A DNA stretch of 64,000 bases from an uncultured Kordiimonas sp. (GCA_947503625.1 CANNEK010000002.1:620001-684000); one strand, 5' to 3'. Shown: positions 10,174-19,594, counted from the first letter of the stretch. Numbers and translations: made by a program. Notes: generated from the letters alone by a model not told the origin.

Positions 10174-10545
10174 ATGGCCTACGACCCGAATAATATTTTC
10201 GCGAAAATCCTGCGCGGCGAAATTCCCTGCAACAAGGTTTATGAAGACGAGCACGCGCTTGCGTTCCATGACATCAACCCGCAGGCACCTGTTCATGTTC
10301 TAGTGATCCCAAAGGGCGACTATGTCTCTATGGCGGACTTTACAGCAAACGCTCCCGACGCGTTGGTGACTGGATTCATGAGGGCCGTGGGTAAGGTGGC
10401 GGATGAACTGGGGCTTGTTGAACCCGGGTACCGCACGCTTGCCAACGCTGGGGAACACGCGCACCAGGAAGTGCCGCATTTGCATATTCATGTTTTTGGC
10501 GGGCATCCCCTTGGGCCAATGCTGGACAGTCGGTTTTCAACCTGA
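10174..10545 (+). CDS. HIT-family nucleotide-binding hydrolase (HINT-like)
   Basis: The 123-residue protein begins NIFAKILRGEIPCNKVYEDE, the usual bacterial HINT start, and carries the histidine triad HLHIHVF at about 108-114. Such proteins hydrolyse purine nucleoside phosphoramidates and adenylated substrates in the cytoplasm. Length and motif are normal. It sits between an unknown gene and a convergent UPF0434 gene. Confidence 0.93.
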   Translation: MAYDPNNIFAKILRGEIPCNKVYEDEHALAFHDINPQAPVHVLVIPKGDYVSMADFTANAPDALVTGFMRAVGKVADELGLVEPGYRTLANAGEHAHQEVPHLHIHVFGGHPLGPMLDSRFST

Positions 10546-10562
10546 TTTTGGCGCGCGTTGCG

Positions 10563-10763
10563 CTAGTCGCCCGAAAGCTCTCTGGCTTCGTCTTCCAGCA
10601 AGATGGGAATCCCGTCTCGAATGGGGAAAGCGAGGCCCGCTTTTGGGCTGACAAGCTCCTGCGCCTCGGCGTCATACTCGAGTGTGCTGCGGGTCACAGG
10701 GCAAACAAGAATTTCCAGAAACTGGCGCGCGGTTCGGGAAGACCTTTCGTCGTGTTTTGACAT
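10563..10763 (-). CDS. UPF0434/Trm112-like small protein
   Basis: The 66-residue protein (from MSKHDERS) has the core [16 protein letters not shown] followed by [13 protein letters not shown], typical of the bacterial Trm112/UPF0434 family. Only one of the four zinc-ligand cysteines of eukaryotic Trm112 remains, as is usual in alphaproteobacteria. Archaeal and eukaryotic homologues activate methyltransferases; the bacterial role is less clear. It lies 13 nt after the LON-domain gene. A longer start overlapping that gene is less likely. Confidence 0.88.
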   Translation of the reverse strand: MSKHDERSSRTARQFLEILVCPVTRSTLEYDAEAQELVSPKAGLAFPIRDGIPILLEDEARELSGD

Positions 10764-10776
10764 GGCGGATGTATCC

Positions 10777-11436
10777 TCAGTGCAGGTTTGATGGTTGTTT
10801 TGCGCCGTCTTCAATGAGAGCCATTTTCAAAAGTGTTTCCAGCATGTTGCCCCGGTCCGTTACGGTGTCGGCTTCCAGAAGCGCCTGTTTTTCAGGTGCT
10901 CCCATCGGGATGATCATCGACAAGGTGTTGACAAGAACGTCGTCGGGTGCCTCCGCAATCGCGTCAAAATCTGCGTCCAGGCCTTTTTGCTCCAGGTATC
11001 CTGAGAGTGTTGCCAGCAATTTACGCCGATCCACGATGGCCTTGTGGGGTGCCGGGCTCACGTCCCCAAACCTTGTCCAGTCTACATGTGCCTGACGGTA
11101 AGGGGTGGTGGTTGATAGTTCGCTTGAAACCTCAAACCGGGCAATTCCTCTCAGCCTGATAGCAAACTGGTTCTTGCCGGTTTCGACCAGGTCATCGATT
11201 TTGCCGACACCGCCGACGTTATAGAGTTCCGGTTCCGGGTCTTCACTTTCGCGTACCTTGGGCTGGATCATGCCAATCAGCCCGTTTGATGTCACAGCGT
11301 CCCGTATCATCTGTAGATATCGCGGTTCAAATATATTGAGCGGCAAATTGTTGCCGGGGATGAGGATCACACCGGTTAGTGGGAATACCGGAATGACGGC
11401 TGGAAGAGGAGGTGTGGAGGGGGGAGGGGATTCCAT
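10777..11436 (-). CDS. LON peptidase substrate-binding domain protein
   Basis: The 219-residue protein corresponds to the N-terminal LON domain alone: it starts [29 protein letters not shown], the classic opening. The ATPase and serine protease domains of Lon are absent. Such stand-alone proteins are widespread and probably bind unfolded protein. It is 9 nt downstream of the thioredoxin-TPR gene and 13 nt before the UPF0434 gene; this block is conserved in many alphaproteobacteria. Confidence 0.92.
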   Translation of the reverse strand: MESPPPSTPPLPAVIPVFPLTGVILIPGNNLPLNIFEPRYLQMIRDAVTSNGLIGMIQPKVRESEDPEPELYNVGGVGKIDDLVETGKNQFAIRLRGIARFEVSSELSTTTPYRQAHVDWTRFGDVSPAPHKAIVDRRKLLATLSGYLEQKGLDADFDAIAEAPDDVLVNTLSMIIPMGAPEKQALLEADTVTDRGNMLETLLKMALIEDGAKQPSNLH

Positions 11437-11445
11437 CTTTTCTCA

Positions 11446-12393
11446 CTAACTAAACAATACCGATGACAGGCGCCTGCGGTATTTTAAGGTAAACGGGTCG
11501 GTATGGCCTGCAGCCTCGAACAACTTCAGCAGTTGCTGTCGCGCTGCATCTTCATTCCATTCGCGGTCCCGCATAATAATTGCCAACAGTGATTCTGCAG
11601 CCGCATCCATATCGCCGGATGCCTGATGGGCCAGCGAAAGATCATAGCGCGCCTGATAATCCAGCGGGTCTGCTTCAATGGCAGCAAGCAATGGTGCAAT
11701 ATCGCCAGCACTTTCCGCTTGCTTCAAGAGGTCCATATTGATTTCCAGCCGGGAAATCCGCTCCTTGAGTTTCGGGTCCTCGCGGGCCTCGTCGTCAAGC
11801 ATGGCCATGATTTCCCGGGTCTGATCGACCTCATCAAGCTTCAGCGCCGCTTCAGCCATGCCAACAAGTGCACCACCATGACCGGGCGCGTGTCCCAAAA
11901 TCTGTTGGTATATCTGTGCAGCTTGCATGTGTTCACCAGAAGCCAGCAGCTCATCAGCCTGTTCCAGCGCTGCTGTTACCGGGTCACTACCGGTGCCGGC
12001 ACCCCCTGCCAGTGCAACCTGCTTGTCCACAAATGCTTTCAGTTGGGAGGGCGGTACAGCGCCCTGGAACGCATCTACAGGCTGACCCTGCCAGAAGGCC
12101 ATCACGGTTGGGAGGCTTTGAATTCTAAGCTGACCGCAGAGTTCCTGGTTTTGATCGGCATTGACCTTGGCAAGCCCAATCGCACCATTTGCCGCTTTAA
12201 CAGCAGCTTCAAGCGCCGGCATCAATTGTTTGCAGGGTCCACACCAGTCCGCCCAGAAGTCCACCAGAACCGGGCGGCTCATGGAGGCTTCAACCACGTC
12301 TTTGCCGAACGTCTGCATGGTGGTTTCGGTGACAAGCGCGCTGGTTCCGTCCGCTGCTGATGGATCTGCGCCGCCTGGTATCATCTGGTCCAT
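11446..12393 (-). CDS. Thioredoxin-domain chaperedoxin with TPR tail (CnoX/YbbN-like)
   Basis: The 315-residue protein has a thioredoxin domain at about 25-135 with an intact active site WCGPC (50-54) and a helical tetratricopeptide tail at about 150-300. This is the layout of CnoX/YbbN, which protects proteins from over-oxidation and hands clients to GroEL. The intact CxxC suggests redox activity, unlike E. coli YbbN. It is cytoplasmic (no signal). It heads the minus-strand operon with the LON-domain and UPF0434 genes. Confidence 0.9.
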   Translation of the reverse strand: MDQMIPGGADPSAADGTSALVTETTMQTFGKDVVEASMSRPVLVDFWADWCGPCKQLMPALEAAVKAANGAIGLAKVNADQNQELCGQLRIQSLPTVMAFWQGQPVDAFQGAVPPSQLKAFVDKQVALAGGAGTGSDPVTAALEQADELLASGEHMQAAQIYQQILGHAPGHGGALVGMAEAALKLDEVDQTREIMAMLDDEAREDPKLKERISRLEINMDLLKQAESAGDIAPLLAAIEADPLDYQARYDLSLAHQASGDMDAAAESLLAIIMRDREWNEDAARQQLLKLFEAAGHTDPFTLKYRRRLSSVLFS

Positions 12394-12509
12394 AAATATC
12401 TACTCACAAACTTGGGCCGGTTGCTAAGGGGTGATGTCTTTGGCAAGCATACCGGCTGAATTTGAGCTGCGCCAGAGCACAATCAACTATATTTCCCAAA
12501 ATACCGGTT

Positions 12510-13040
12510 TCAGGTTTGCAGATTAATGATTTGAGGGTCAAAGCCGCATGCTTTGATAAATTTGACCAGGTTTTGCGGCGCAATGGCTGTTGTTGCTGCA
12601 TTGTGGAGCGGATGGAAGCACACTGTATTGCAGGACATGAGCGTTTCATCCAGAACGACTTTGATTACGGGCTGGTCTGGTTGATGCACCCTGTAAGCAT
12701 TGAACAAAGCAAAGGGAGTAACAGATCCGGGTTCGACACCCAGAAATACCATCAGGCGCTCGGGACTTGCGAACGACAAGCGCCCCATATCAATGGTGGA
12801 GGACAGGTCTTTGAGGTTGATGGTCTGATCTTCGCCAGCAACGACCAGCGCGTGTTTCTTTTTCTTGTCGCGTACAAAAAGATTTTTGCTGTGGCCCATA
12901 CTGGCCGCGTTTGGAAGCCTGTTTCGTATGGCTTGAGCTTCTTCAACGGTGAAAACGGCCGGGTGACTGTAGGTTTGGTGGGGGATATCCAGACTGTCCA
13001 GGAATGCAAAAAGATCGGATTCTGTTGCGGGTGATTCCAT
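12510..13040 (-). CDS. Prolyl-tRNA editing deacylase (ProX/YbaK family)
   Basis: The 176-residue protein matches the free-standing prolyl-tRNA-synthetase-associated domain: YSHPAVFTVEEA near the N terminus, then HSKNLFVRDKKKKHALVV with the conserved Lys, and LGVEPGSVTPFAL. ProX-type proteins hydrolyse mischarged Ala-tRNA(Pro). The start with GAGAG upstream fits family length; an in-frame ATG 108 nt earlier would add an unrelated extension. It is followed at a distance by the thioredoxin gene on the same strand. Confidence 0.9.
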   Translation of the reverse strand: MESPATESDLFAFLDSLDIPHQTYSHPAVFTVEEAQAIRNRLPNAASMGHSKNLFVRDKKKKHALVVAGEDQTINLKDLSSTIDMGRLSFASPERLMVFLGVEPGSVTPFALFNAYRVHQPDQPVIKVVLDETLMSCNTVCFHPLHNAATTAIAPQNLVKFIKACGFDPQIINLQT

Positions 13041-13215
13041 TACTCTCTCAGTGGCCTTTCGGTGTTCAAAGGGTGGTTCCTGAGTAAAAATACAATATTT
13101 TCGGTCCGTTACGCCAAATTTTTTCAAAAATGAAAATAACTGTTGCATTGAAAAAGCGGCTGACTATTATCCCGCCACGCACGCAGAAATGCGTGCGGCC
13201 CCTATACGTTATTGA

Positions 13216-13290
13216 GCGGGCGTAGCTCAGGGGTAGAGCATAACCTTGCCAAGGTTAGGGTCGTGAGTTCGAATCTCATCGCCCGCTCCA
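13216..13290 (+). tRNA. tRNA-Gly (anticodon GCC), CCA encoded
   Basis: A full cloverleaf can be drawn: acceptor GCGGGCG/CGCCCGC, D arm GCTC...GAGC, anticodon stem TAACC/GGTTA with loop TTGCCAA (anticodon GCC), T arm GTGAG-TTCGAAT-CTCAT, discriminator T and an encoded CCA end. A Rho-independent terminator follows within 35 bp, so it appears to be a single-gene unit. Confidence 0.97.
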
Positions 13291-13292
13291 TT

Positions 13293-13323
13293 AAAAAGCC
13301 GGTTCCTTTGGGGCCGGCTTTTT
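13293..13323 (+). terminator. Rho-independent terminator of tRNA-Gly
   Basis: AAAAAGCCGG at 13293-13302 pairs with CCGGCTTTTT at 13314-13323, giving a strong GC core and a final T run three bases after the tRNA CCA end. Confidence 0.9.
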
Positions 13324-13510
13324 GATTTTCATTGGCTTCTAGCCTGTTTTTCCGAGCTTCATGTTCATACGTTTCCCTATCCGGCGCGGCATACCTGTCC
13401 CCAAAACAGACCTTCTATACAAAATTTATACGGGTATCGCTGCTATTCCATACAGAGAACAAACAGTTTTTCGTCATAAAAATGGCCAATACAGGCTGAG
13501 CGAGAGACAT

Positions 13511-14659
13511 ATGCGTAAAAGAGTTTTGATTGGCGACCAGGTACCTTATTTTTCCTGTCCATCCAGCAACAGGAAGAACTTCAGTTTCAGCACCGCAGCT
13601 GGTCGCTACATCGTATTGTGTTTCTATGGCTCGACGAGCATTGCCAAAAACAAGGGAGTGATAGATTTCATTTCAGGCAATGCTCGTCGCTTTTTTGACG
13701 ATAAAAACGTGGCATTTTTCGGCGTCACAGTTGACAAGGAAGACAGAACTTCACGCCGCGTAAAACAAAAATTGCCGGGCATTCGCTTTTTCTGGGATTT
13801 TGATTACGCAGTTAGCTTGCAGTATGGCGCTATGCAAGAAGACGCCATTAAAGAAAACGGTATGGTTACGTACCGTTCTTTCACCCTGATACTTGACCCC
13901 AATATGCGTGTTATCGCGGACATTCCGCTTGATGATCTGGAACGACACAACACAAGCCTTGTCGAGATTCTGGATAAACTGTTGCCAATCGACCAATATG
14001 CTGGCGTACCCATGATCGCACCTGTTCTTATTGTGCCTAATGTGCTCGAAACGGCGTTGTGCAGAGAGCTTATAGAATTATACGAAACACATGGGGGGCG
14101 GGATTCGGGTACCATGGTGGAAAAAGACGGCTATACCATTGGAAAAATTGATCATTCCTTCAAACGCCGGTCCGACTATCTGGTAGATGACGCCGCACTC
14201 AAAACCAAGATCAGGCGGCGCATCATCAGGCGAATAGCACCACAGATTAAAAAAGCGTTCCAATTCGAGGTCAGCGCGGTGGAGAGGTATATTGTTGCTT
14301 GTTACGACGGCAAGAATTCCGGCTTTTTTCGGCCACACAGGGACAATACCACAAAGGGAACCGCGCACCGAAAGTTTGCATGTACAATCAATTTGAATGC
14401 AGAAGACTATGAAGGTGGTGAGCTCAGGTTTCCTGAGTTTGGGCCCAGAACCTATAAAGCGCCGACTGGGGGCGCTATTATATTTTCCTGTTCGTTATTG
14501 CATGAGGCAACACCGGTAATCGGCGGAACGCGCTACGCAACCTTGCCATTCCTTTATGACGAGTGCGGCGCGGTCGTGCGGCGTAAAAACCAGGCGTTTC
14601 TGTCTGACGCCGAAGCCGTGGTGATTGAGCATAGCGCCGGAAAAACACAAACACACTGA
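13511..14659 (+). CDS. Redoxin-like / 2OG-Fe(II) oxygenase fusion (prolyl-4-hydroxylase type)
   Basis: Residues 1-160 look like an AhpC/redoxin fold (GDQVPYFSCPS, then YIVLCFYGST), but the peroxidatic Cys position after FYGST is not Cys, so this part is probably not an active peroxidase. Residues 170-350 form a 2-oxoglutarate/Fe(II) dioxygenase of the P4H type: iron ligands H276-x-D278 (PHRD) and H331 (LLHEATPV), 2OG-binding R341 (GGTRYA). The enzyme should hydroxylate a protein or small molecule. The ATG with GAGAG upstream is chosen over an earlier one at 13361. Its neighbours do not point to a substrate. Confidence 0.82.
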   Translation: MRKRVLIGDQVPYFSCPSSNRKNFSFSTAAGRYIVLCFYGSTSIAKNKGVIDFISGNARRFFDDKNVAFFGVTVDKEDRTSRRVKQKLPGIRFFWDFDYAVSLQYGAMQEDAIKENGMVTYRSFTLILDPNMRVIADIPLDDLERHNTSLVEILDKLLPIDQYAGVPMIAPVLIVPNVLETALCRELIELYETHGGRDSGTMVEKDGYTIGKIDHSFKRRSDYLVDDAALKTKIRRRIIRRIAPQIKKAFQFEVSAVERYIVACYDGKNSGFFRPHRDNTTKGTAHRKFACTINLNAEDYEGGELRFPEFGPRTYKAPTGGAIIFSCSLLHEATPVIGGTRYATLPFLYDECGAVVRRKNQAFLSDAEAVVIEHSAGKTQTH

Positions 14660-14727
14660 CATCTCCCCAGACGTTTTGCCAATCTGTTATTTCTGGCTGG
14701 AAAGCCCACTGGAGTGATTACAGGCGG

Positions 14728-15429
14728 TTAGATTGCCGACGTGTGTTCCAGGCGGTACCCTATCCCGGGTTCGGTATGGATGTATTGATCAAGCATGCGG
14801 TCTTTCTCTATTTTTCTCCGCAACTGTCGAACGTAAACCCTTAGATACTGGTTGTCCTCACCGTAAGCATTGCCCCACAGCTCACGAACCAGTTGTTTGT
14901 GGGGTATTACTTTGCCGGCATTTTGTACCAGCACACTCAACAGATGATATTCTTTTGGTGTTAGCTTAATGCGCTCGCCTCTTAAAGAAACCTTGCGGGC
15001 AATAAGGTCCACCTCGAGGTCGCCAATGAAAAACGTAGTTTCCTCCTGGTGTTTGAGGACATGGTCGCGCAGTTGGGCTTTGATGCGAGCAACTAGTTCA
15101 GCCATGCCGAATGGTTTGGTGACATAGTCATTGGCCCCCAATTCAAAAGCCTCGACTTTTTCCTGCTCTTCTTTTCTTACCGACAATACTATGACAGGCA
15201 CTTTGCTCCACCCTCGCAGAGTTTCCAGCACCTCGAAACCCGAGATGTCGGGCAAGCCGAGATCAAGTATGATCAGATCAGGTCTGTGTGTGGAAGCAAT
15301 ACCCAGACCCTCTTGTCCATTTGAGGCTTCGAGCATGATGTAATCGTTGGTCTTCAACCCGATTTTGAGAAAACGGCGAATTTCGATTTCATCGTCAACA
15401 ACCAGAATTTTGGCACTAACCTTTCTCAC
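14728..15429 (-). CDS. OmpR/KdpE-like response regulator
   Basis: The 233-residue protein has a receiver domain (acidic pair D12-D13, phospho-acceptor D56 in ILDLGLPD, conserved K105 in TKPFG) and an OmpR-type winged helix at about 130-230. The wording of the receiver (RRFLKIGL, LDLGLPDISGFEVL, VPVIVLSV) is that of KdpE. The start is a GTG with AAGGAGG 9 nt upstream; it overlaps the kinase stop by 14 nt, so the two are coupled. No kdpFABC potassium pump lies in the window, so its targets may differ from classical KdpE. Confidence 0.88.
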   Translation of the reverse strand: MRKVSAKILVVDDEIEIRRFLKIGLKTNDYIMLEASNGQEGLGIASTHRPDLIILDLGLPDISGFEVLETLRGWSKVPVIVLSVRKEEQEKVEAFELGANDYVTKPFGMAELVARIKAQLRDHVLKHQEETTFFIGDLEVDLIARKVSLRGERIKLTPKEYHLLSVLVQNAGKVIPHKQLVRELWGNAYGEDNQYLRVYVRQLRRKIEKDRMLDQYIHTEPGIGYRLEHTSAI

Positions 15430-16657
15430 GCAGTTTTTCCTCCTTGAAGCCATAGTTGTCAGATGCGACCGACAAATGATTAATTGGCAGTGTCATTCTG
15501 ACAAGTGTGCCGTTCGGTCTGCTGCCCTTGTCGGGGTTGATACTGATGCCTCCCCCATGAGCTTCCATGATGCGGCGGGCAATCCAGAGGCCCAGGCCGG
15601 TTCCTGCATTTTTTTTGTCGGCTTGTCTCGCTCTGTGGAATTTATCAAAAACAATTTCCTCTTCACCTTCCGGCACACCGACTCCCTCGTCTTCAACTTC
15701 AATCGACAGCTCGTCTCCCCCACTGTGTTTGAAGATACTTATGGTGATATTGGTACCTTCCTTACTAAACTTTGCGGCATTATCGATTATGTTTCCAAGA
15801 GCAACATCAATGAGCTTTTCATCGCCGGAAAACGACAGGGACGGATCATCCTGATGTATAATAATAGTATGTCGCTTCAATCGCCGGGCCAAACGTTTCA
15901 GGGTTAAGTCCAGCACATCATCAAAAGCGACATTCTCACGTGCGATAATGAACTGTCCGTCTTCCAGTTTCGCTACTTCCAGAAGATTGTTGACATATCC
16001 CAGGAGTTTATCCGCTTCTGTTAGAACACTATCGTTCAGGTTTTTCCTATCTGTTTCATCCATGTTCTTGCCATAGGATTGCAAAGACGACATCGCTCCT
16101 ATGATTGAAGACAACGGTGTCTTTAGGTCGTGTGAAACAGATGCCAGAATAGCGTTCCGAAGAGTTTCGCCCTGTCGTTTTATAACCTCCTGCTGTTTCT
16201 CCCGTTTGTATTTTTCACGTTCACTGATCACGTCCATCAAGTCCCGTTCCCGACGTTTCAATTTGACGGCAAGGTTTTTCGACATGCTGGCAATCCAGCT
16301 TACCAAAAGTGCAGCAACGATAAAGACACTGAACTTGATAAGGTTGTCGGCGTTGTTCGCGGCGTTGAAAAATGGCGGGACCAGGAACCAGTCATACAGC
16401 AAGCTGCATACAGTTGCTGCCAAAACGGCAGGTCCCTTTCCAAGCAGTATCGCCGACAAAAGAACCGCAACAATCAGAAAACCGCTGATATTCGAAAATT
16501 TCTCAATTGTCAGGTGTTCAAGGCCGTAAACTATACCCGTTGCGAAAGTGGCCAGAAGAAAAGCATAAAAGTAATCATGCCATGTTACCTGCTCTTTCAA
16601 AAAACGACTGCTGAAAAAACGCTGGGTAGGTGTTTGGCTTCGTTTTAGGTCGCTCAT
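15416..16657 (-). CDS. KdpD-like sensor histidine kinase lacking the N-terminal KdpD sensor
   Basis: The 413-residue kinase consists of a four-helix DUF4118 membrane module (about 30-125), HisKA with H176 (SVSHDLKTPL) and a HATPase domain (DNAAKF, DEGVGVPEG, GTGLGLWIARR). These match the C-terminal half of KdpD. The N-terminal KdpD and Usp domains, which make the usual protein about 900 residues, are absent, with no remnant upstream. It should phosphorylate the overlapping KdpE-like regulator; the signal is unknown. Confidence 0.88.
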   Translation of the reverse strand: MSDLKRSQTPTQRFFSSRFLKEQVTWHDYFYAFLLATFATGIVYGLEHLTIEKFSNISGFLIVAVLLSAILLGKGPAVLAATVCSLLYDWFLVPPFFNAANNADNLIKFSVFIVAALLVSWIASMSKNLAVKLKRRERDLMDVISEREKYKREKQQEVIKRQGETLRNAILASVSHDLKTPLSSIIGAMSSLQSYGKNMDETDRKNLNDSVLTEADKLLGYVNNLLEVAKLEDGQFIIARENVAFDDVLDLTLKRLARRLKRHTIIIHQDDPSLSFSGDEKLIDVALGNIIDNAAKFSKEGTNITISIFKHSGGDELSIEVEDEGVGVPEGEEEIVFDKFHRARQADKKNAGTGLGLWIARRIMEAHGGGISINPDKGSRPNGTLVRMTLPINHLSVASDNYGFKEEKLREKG

Positions 16658-17161
16658 GCTTCTCTACATATCTGATACAAATATACCAAGTGGGATACGA
16701 GGGCCGTGCAATTCCGGGTTTCTTCAAAAGCCCGTAATGCGTGTCGATATCGCCAGGCAAGTATATCATTTAAAGTCGATTGTGTATGTTTGCTGATGCA
16801 TGAAAAATGACAACAAGCTTAAAATATGTTGTTGTCCGGTCGCCAGCAACCAGAACGCGCTATTGAAGGTGTTTCTGTTTTTGCAGTTATTCGACCCTGC
16901 ATATTTTGTGATGCAAAAGCCGATTCGCAAGAAAATGAAATTTCCTCACCTTTTTATACAACTCCCCACTCAACTGAAGGCGGGCCATGATCAGGAAAAC
17001 GCGCATTAAGTGTGTTTGTACACTTAATGCGGAGCATTAGTGCCGATTTTTTCTTGATCTTTACGATTGATGGCATCAATTAACACTTTTTAAAGCCCTG
17101 GTCCCTATCCCCTCGTTGAAGGGGTCGAGTTATCTCCACATACGCTGGCAGGAGTTGAGCA
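16658..17161. other. 504-bp intergenic region between divergent kinase and chemoreceptor genes
   Basis: I find no convincing gene here. A 69-codon open frame at 16800-17009 lacks a ribosome binding site and resembles nothing I know. The region is AT-rich and holds a perfect 11-bp hairpin/palindrome at 17003-17030 (listed separately). Promoters for both flanking genes must lie here, but none is clear by eye. Confidence 0.6.
17003..17030. promoter_or_regulatory. Perfect 11-bp inverted repeat, candidate operator or RNA hairpin
   Basis: GCATTAAGTGT (17003-17013) and ACACTTAATGC (17020-17030) are perfect reverse complements around a 6-nt centre. A further degenerate half-site, GCATTAGTG, begins at 17034. 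There is no T run directly after the second arm, so a terminator is unlikely; a dimeric protein-binding site about 130 bp upstream of the chemoreceptor start is the simpler reading. Confidence 0.5.
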
Positions 17162-18949
17162 ATGCGTTGGAAGATAGCTGATTGGCCAATGATCGTGAAA
17201 CTCGGGCTTGGCCCGCTAGTTGCGCTTGTCATGCTGGCCGTTGTATCGTGGATTGGGACATCTGGTCTGAATAGCCAGGTGAGCCAGCTCACGGAAGTTG
17301 TTGATATTAATCTGAAGGGCGGTGCCGAACTGTCCCGGCTCAAGGCCGACCTTTCGGCGGTGAACGGCGAATTGTATCGTATTGCTACGCTGCAAGCGGC
17401 GGAAGCGGAAGACCTAGACTTGATGTCCTCGATGGAAGCCCTGCGCGGGCGGGTCGATGCCATCATCACCGGATTGACTCAATACAAAACGATTTACATG
17501 CAGGGGTTGGACGCTGGCGGGATTGACCAGTCAGTGGAAGAGCTTGCTCAGTATCGAGACTCAATCGAAGTTATCGAGTCGATGCTTGAGATCGATTTCG
17601 GGAGCGCGGTGTCACTCATTCGCCCTTTCGAAGAGAATTATACAAAGCTGAGCGATAACCTCACTCAAATTGTAGATCAGGGTGTAATCGATTCCGAAGG
17701 CCGCGCCTTGAATGCGCAGGATGCAGCGGCATCAACTTCCGCTACATTCATAGGTGTGACGATTGGTGCAATTGTTGTCGTGCTTAGTCTTTCTGTGTTG
17801 ATCATGTTGAATACCGTCAGATCAACAAATGCGATTGCTGCTGCCACTCAACGCCTTGCCGAGGGTAACAAAGATATCGATACCAGAAGCTTGCAGCGCC
17901 GCGACGAGCTGGGTGGCATTGTCAATTCTCTGGAATTCTTCAAAAAGGCCTTGATCCAAACTGAGACAATGCAACGCGAGCAAGAAGAAGCCCGGGTCCG
18001 GTCAGAGGAAGAAGAAAAAGCCCGCGAAGAAGAAAAGCGGGTGCGTGAAGAAGCCGCTGCAGCCGAATTGCAGCAAGAGCGGGAACGTGCTGAACAGGAG
18101 CGTCGGACAGCCCTTCTGAAGCTGGCTGACGATTTCGATGCAACAGTGAACAGCCTTGTGGGCAGTGCATCATCTTCGGTCGCCAATGTGCGCGACAGCG
18201 CTGGTGGTGTTTATGAACGCACCCAAAGTACGGTGGCTGGTTCAGGTGAGCTGGATAATCTGATCCAGAGCGTGTCGGGAAGTATGTCAACCGTATCTGC
18301 GGCAACCGAAGAATTGACATCGTCAATCTCCGAAATCAGCCGCCAGGTTCAGGAATCTGCGAATGTCGCTGGTGAAGCGGTTGAAGAAACACAGCGCACG
18401 ACAAGATCAGTGGCCGACCTGTCCGAGGCGGCAAGCCGTATTGGCGAAGTGGTCAAGCTTATCAATGATATTGCCGAACAAACCAATCTGCTGGCCCTAA
18501 ATGCGACTATCGAGGCAGCCCGTGCCGGAGAGGCAGGAAAGGGCTTTGCGGTTGTTGCGAGCGAGGTGAAGTCGCTTGCCAACCAGACTGCAAATGCAAC
18601 GCAAGAGATTGCGGCGCAGGTAAACCAGATGCAAACTGTTACAAACAGTGTTGTGGACGCTACGTCTTCGATCAACCGCATCAACGAGCGGGTAAATGAG
18701 ATTGCAGGCGAAATATCGATCGCTGTTGGTGAGCAGGGAAGTGCAACGACTGAAATTGCGCGTACCGTTCAGCAAGCCACGTCTGGCCTCAGCAGTATTG
18801 CGGACAACAGTACAACTGTTTCGTCCACCGCAGCGGAAAATGGGAAGTCTGCAGGTGAAATGGTTGATATCGCCCAATCATTGCAGGTCCAGTTTGAAGA
18901 TCTGAGCACCGAAGTTAACAAGTTCGTCGCCAACATTCGTAGCGACTGA
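17162..18949 (+). CDS. Methyl-accepting chemotaxis protein
   Basis: The 595-residue receptor has an N-terminal membrane helix at about 15-32, a periplasmic helical domain of about 155 residues, a second membrane helix near 195-220, a HAMP segment, a charged Glu/Arg/Ala-rich coiled coil at about 265-320 and a C-terminal signalling domain with the conserved hairpin tip [20 protein letters not shown]. It should control CheA activity in response to a periplasmic ligand. No che genes are present in the window. A YfiR-like gene follows after 32 nt, suggesting joint expression. Confidence 0.95.
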   Translation: MRWKIADWPMIVKLGLGPLVALVMLAVVSWIGTSGLNSQVSQLTEVVDINLKGGAELSRLKADLSAVNGELYRIATLQAAEAEDLDLMSSMEALRGRVDAIITGLTQYKTIYMQGLDAGGIDQSVEELAQYRDSIEVIESMLEIDFGSAVSLIRPFEENYTKLSDNLTQIVDQGVIDSEGRALNAQDAAASTSATFIGVTIGAIVVVLSLSVLIMLNTVRSTNAIAAATQRLAEGNKDIDTRSLQRRDELGGIVNSLEFFKKALIQTETMQREQEEARVRSEEEEKAREEEKRVREEAAAAELQQERERAEQERRTALLKLADDFDATVNSLVGSASSSVANVRDSAGGVYERTQSTVAGSGELDNLIQSVSGSMSTVSAATEELTSSISEISRQVQESANVAGEAVEETQRTTRSVADLSEAASRIGEVVKLINDIAEQTNLLALNATIEAARAGEAGKGFAVVASEVKSLANQTANATQEIAAQVNQMQTVTNSVVDATSSINRINERVNEIAGEISIAVGEQGSATTEIARTVQQATSGLSSIADNSTTVSSTAAENGKSAGEMVDIAQSLQVQFEDLSTEVNKFVANIRSD

Positions 18950-18981
18950 AAATTCAAAAATATATATCTGGAGAGGAAGAA

Positions 18982-19524
18982 ATGAGAAAAATGCTCATTA
19001 ACTGTGCGGTTGTGGGAATGACGATTACGTCATTGTTAGCCCCATCTACCGCCGCCATGGCAGAACCCACAAAAAAAGATGTGTTGGTTTCCAGTCGTGC
19101 ACTGAACTTTATTAACCCAAAACCGTCTGGCACCGTGACAGCCGCAATTGTATTTGATCCTGCTGATGCGGCATCAAAAGCGGATGCCGATGCGCTGGCC
19201 GGGATTATCGGCAGCAGCCTCAAGGCAGGCAAAGTGACACTTTCTGCCAAGCTCGTGGAAGTCGGCAACATCGGAGATATTGCCGGTTCTGCTATTGCTT
19301 TCATTGCCGAGGGTACGGGTGCGCACCATGCGGCCATTGCTGCCGCTGCCGCTAACTCGGGTGTCCTTACGGCATCCATGGATCTTGACTGTGTCCGCAG
19401 TGGCAATTGCGCGCTGGGTGTCAGTACTGTCCCTAAAGTGGAAATTTTTGTGAACAAGGGTGCGGCCGGCGCGGTTGGCGTCGATTTCCTCCCGGCGTTC
19501 CTGATGATGGTTAAAGAAGTTTGA
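18982..19524 (+). CDS. YfiR-like (DUF4154) periplasmic protein
   Basis: The 180-residue protein has a signal peptide (cleavage near AMA-EPT, about residue 27). The mature sequence has the YfiR-like plan: strand (TAAIVFDP), helix, VEVGNIGD, then SGVLTASMDLDCVRSG and a final strand region VPKVEIFVNKGAAGAVGVDF. YfiR proteins are periplasmic regulators that restrain inner-membrane signalling proteins. Placement between a chemoreceptor and a TonB receptor fits a sensory role. Similarity is judged by eye and is modest. GGAG precedes the ATG. Confidence 0.55.
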   Translation: MRKMLINCAVVGMTITSLLAPSTAAMAEPTKKDVLVSSRALNFINPKPSGTVTAAIVFDPADAASKADADALAGIIGSSLKAGKVTLSAKLVEVGNIGDIAGSAIAFIAEGTGAHHAAIAAAAANSGVLTASMDLDCVRSGNCALGVSTVPKVEIFVNKGAAGAVGVDFLPAFLMMVKEV

Positions 19525-19594
19525 TCGCGGCTGACTGCGCCATGGTTTCCCCGACCCTGACGCAACAATCGCTTTTTTGAAGGACTAGAATAAA

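Noticed and set aside
13216-13330. tRNA-Gly as an integration site of a genomic island.
   Set aside because: No integrase and no second copy of the tRNA 3' end were seen in the window; the tRNA is followed by an ordinary terminator.
13361-13510. An earlier start for the redoxin/2OG oxygenase that adds 50 residues.
   Set aside because: The extension has no family resemblance and lies close to the tRNA terminator; the downstream ATG has a better ribosome binding site and begins the redoxin fold.
16800-17009. A 69-codon open frame in the gap before the chemoreceptor.
   Set aside because: No ribosome binding site, no recognisable sequence, and it ends inside the palindrome.
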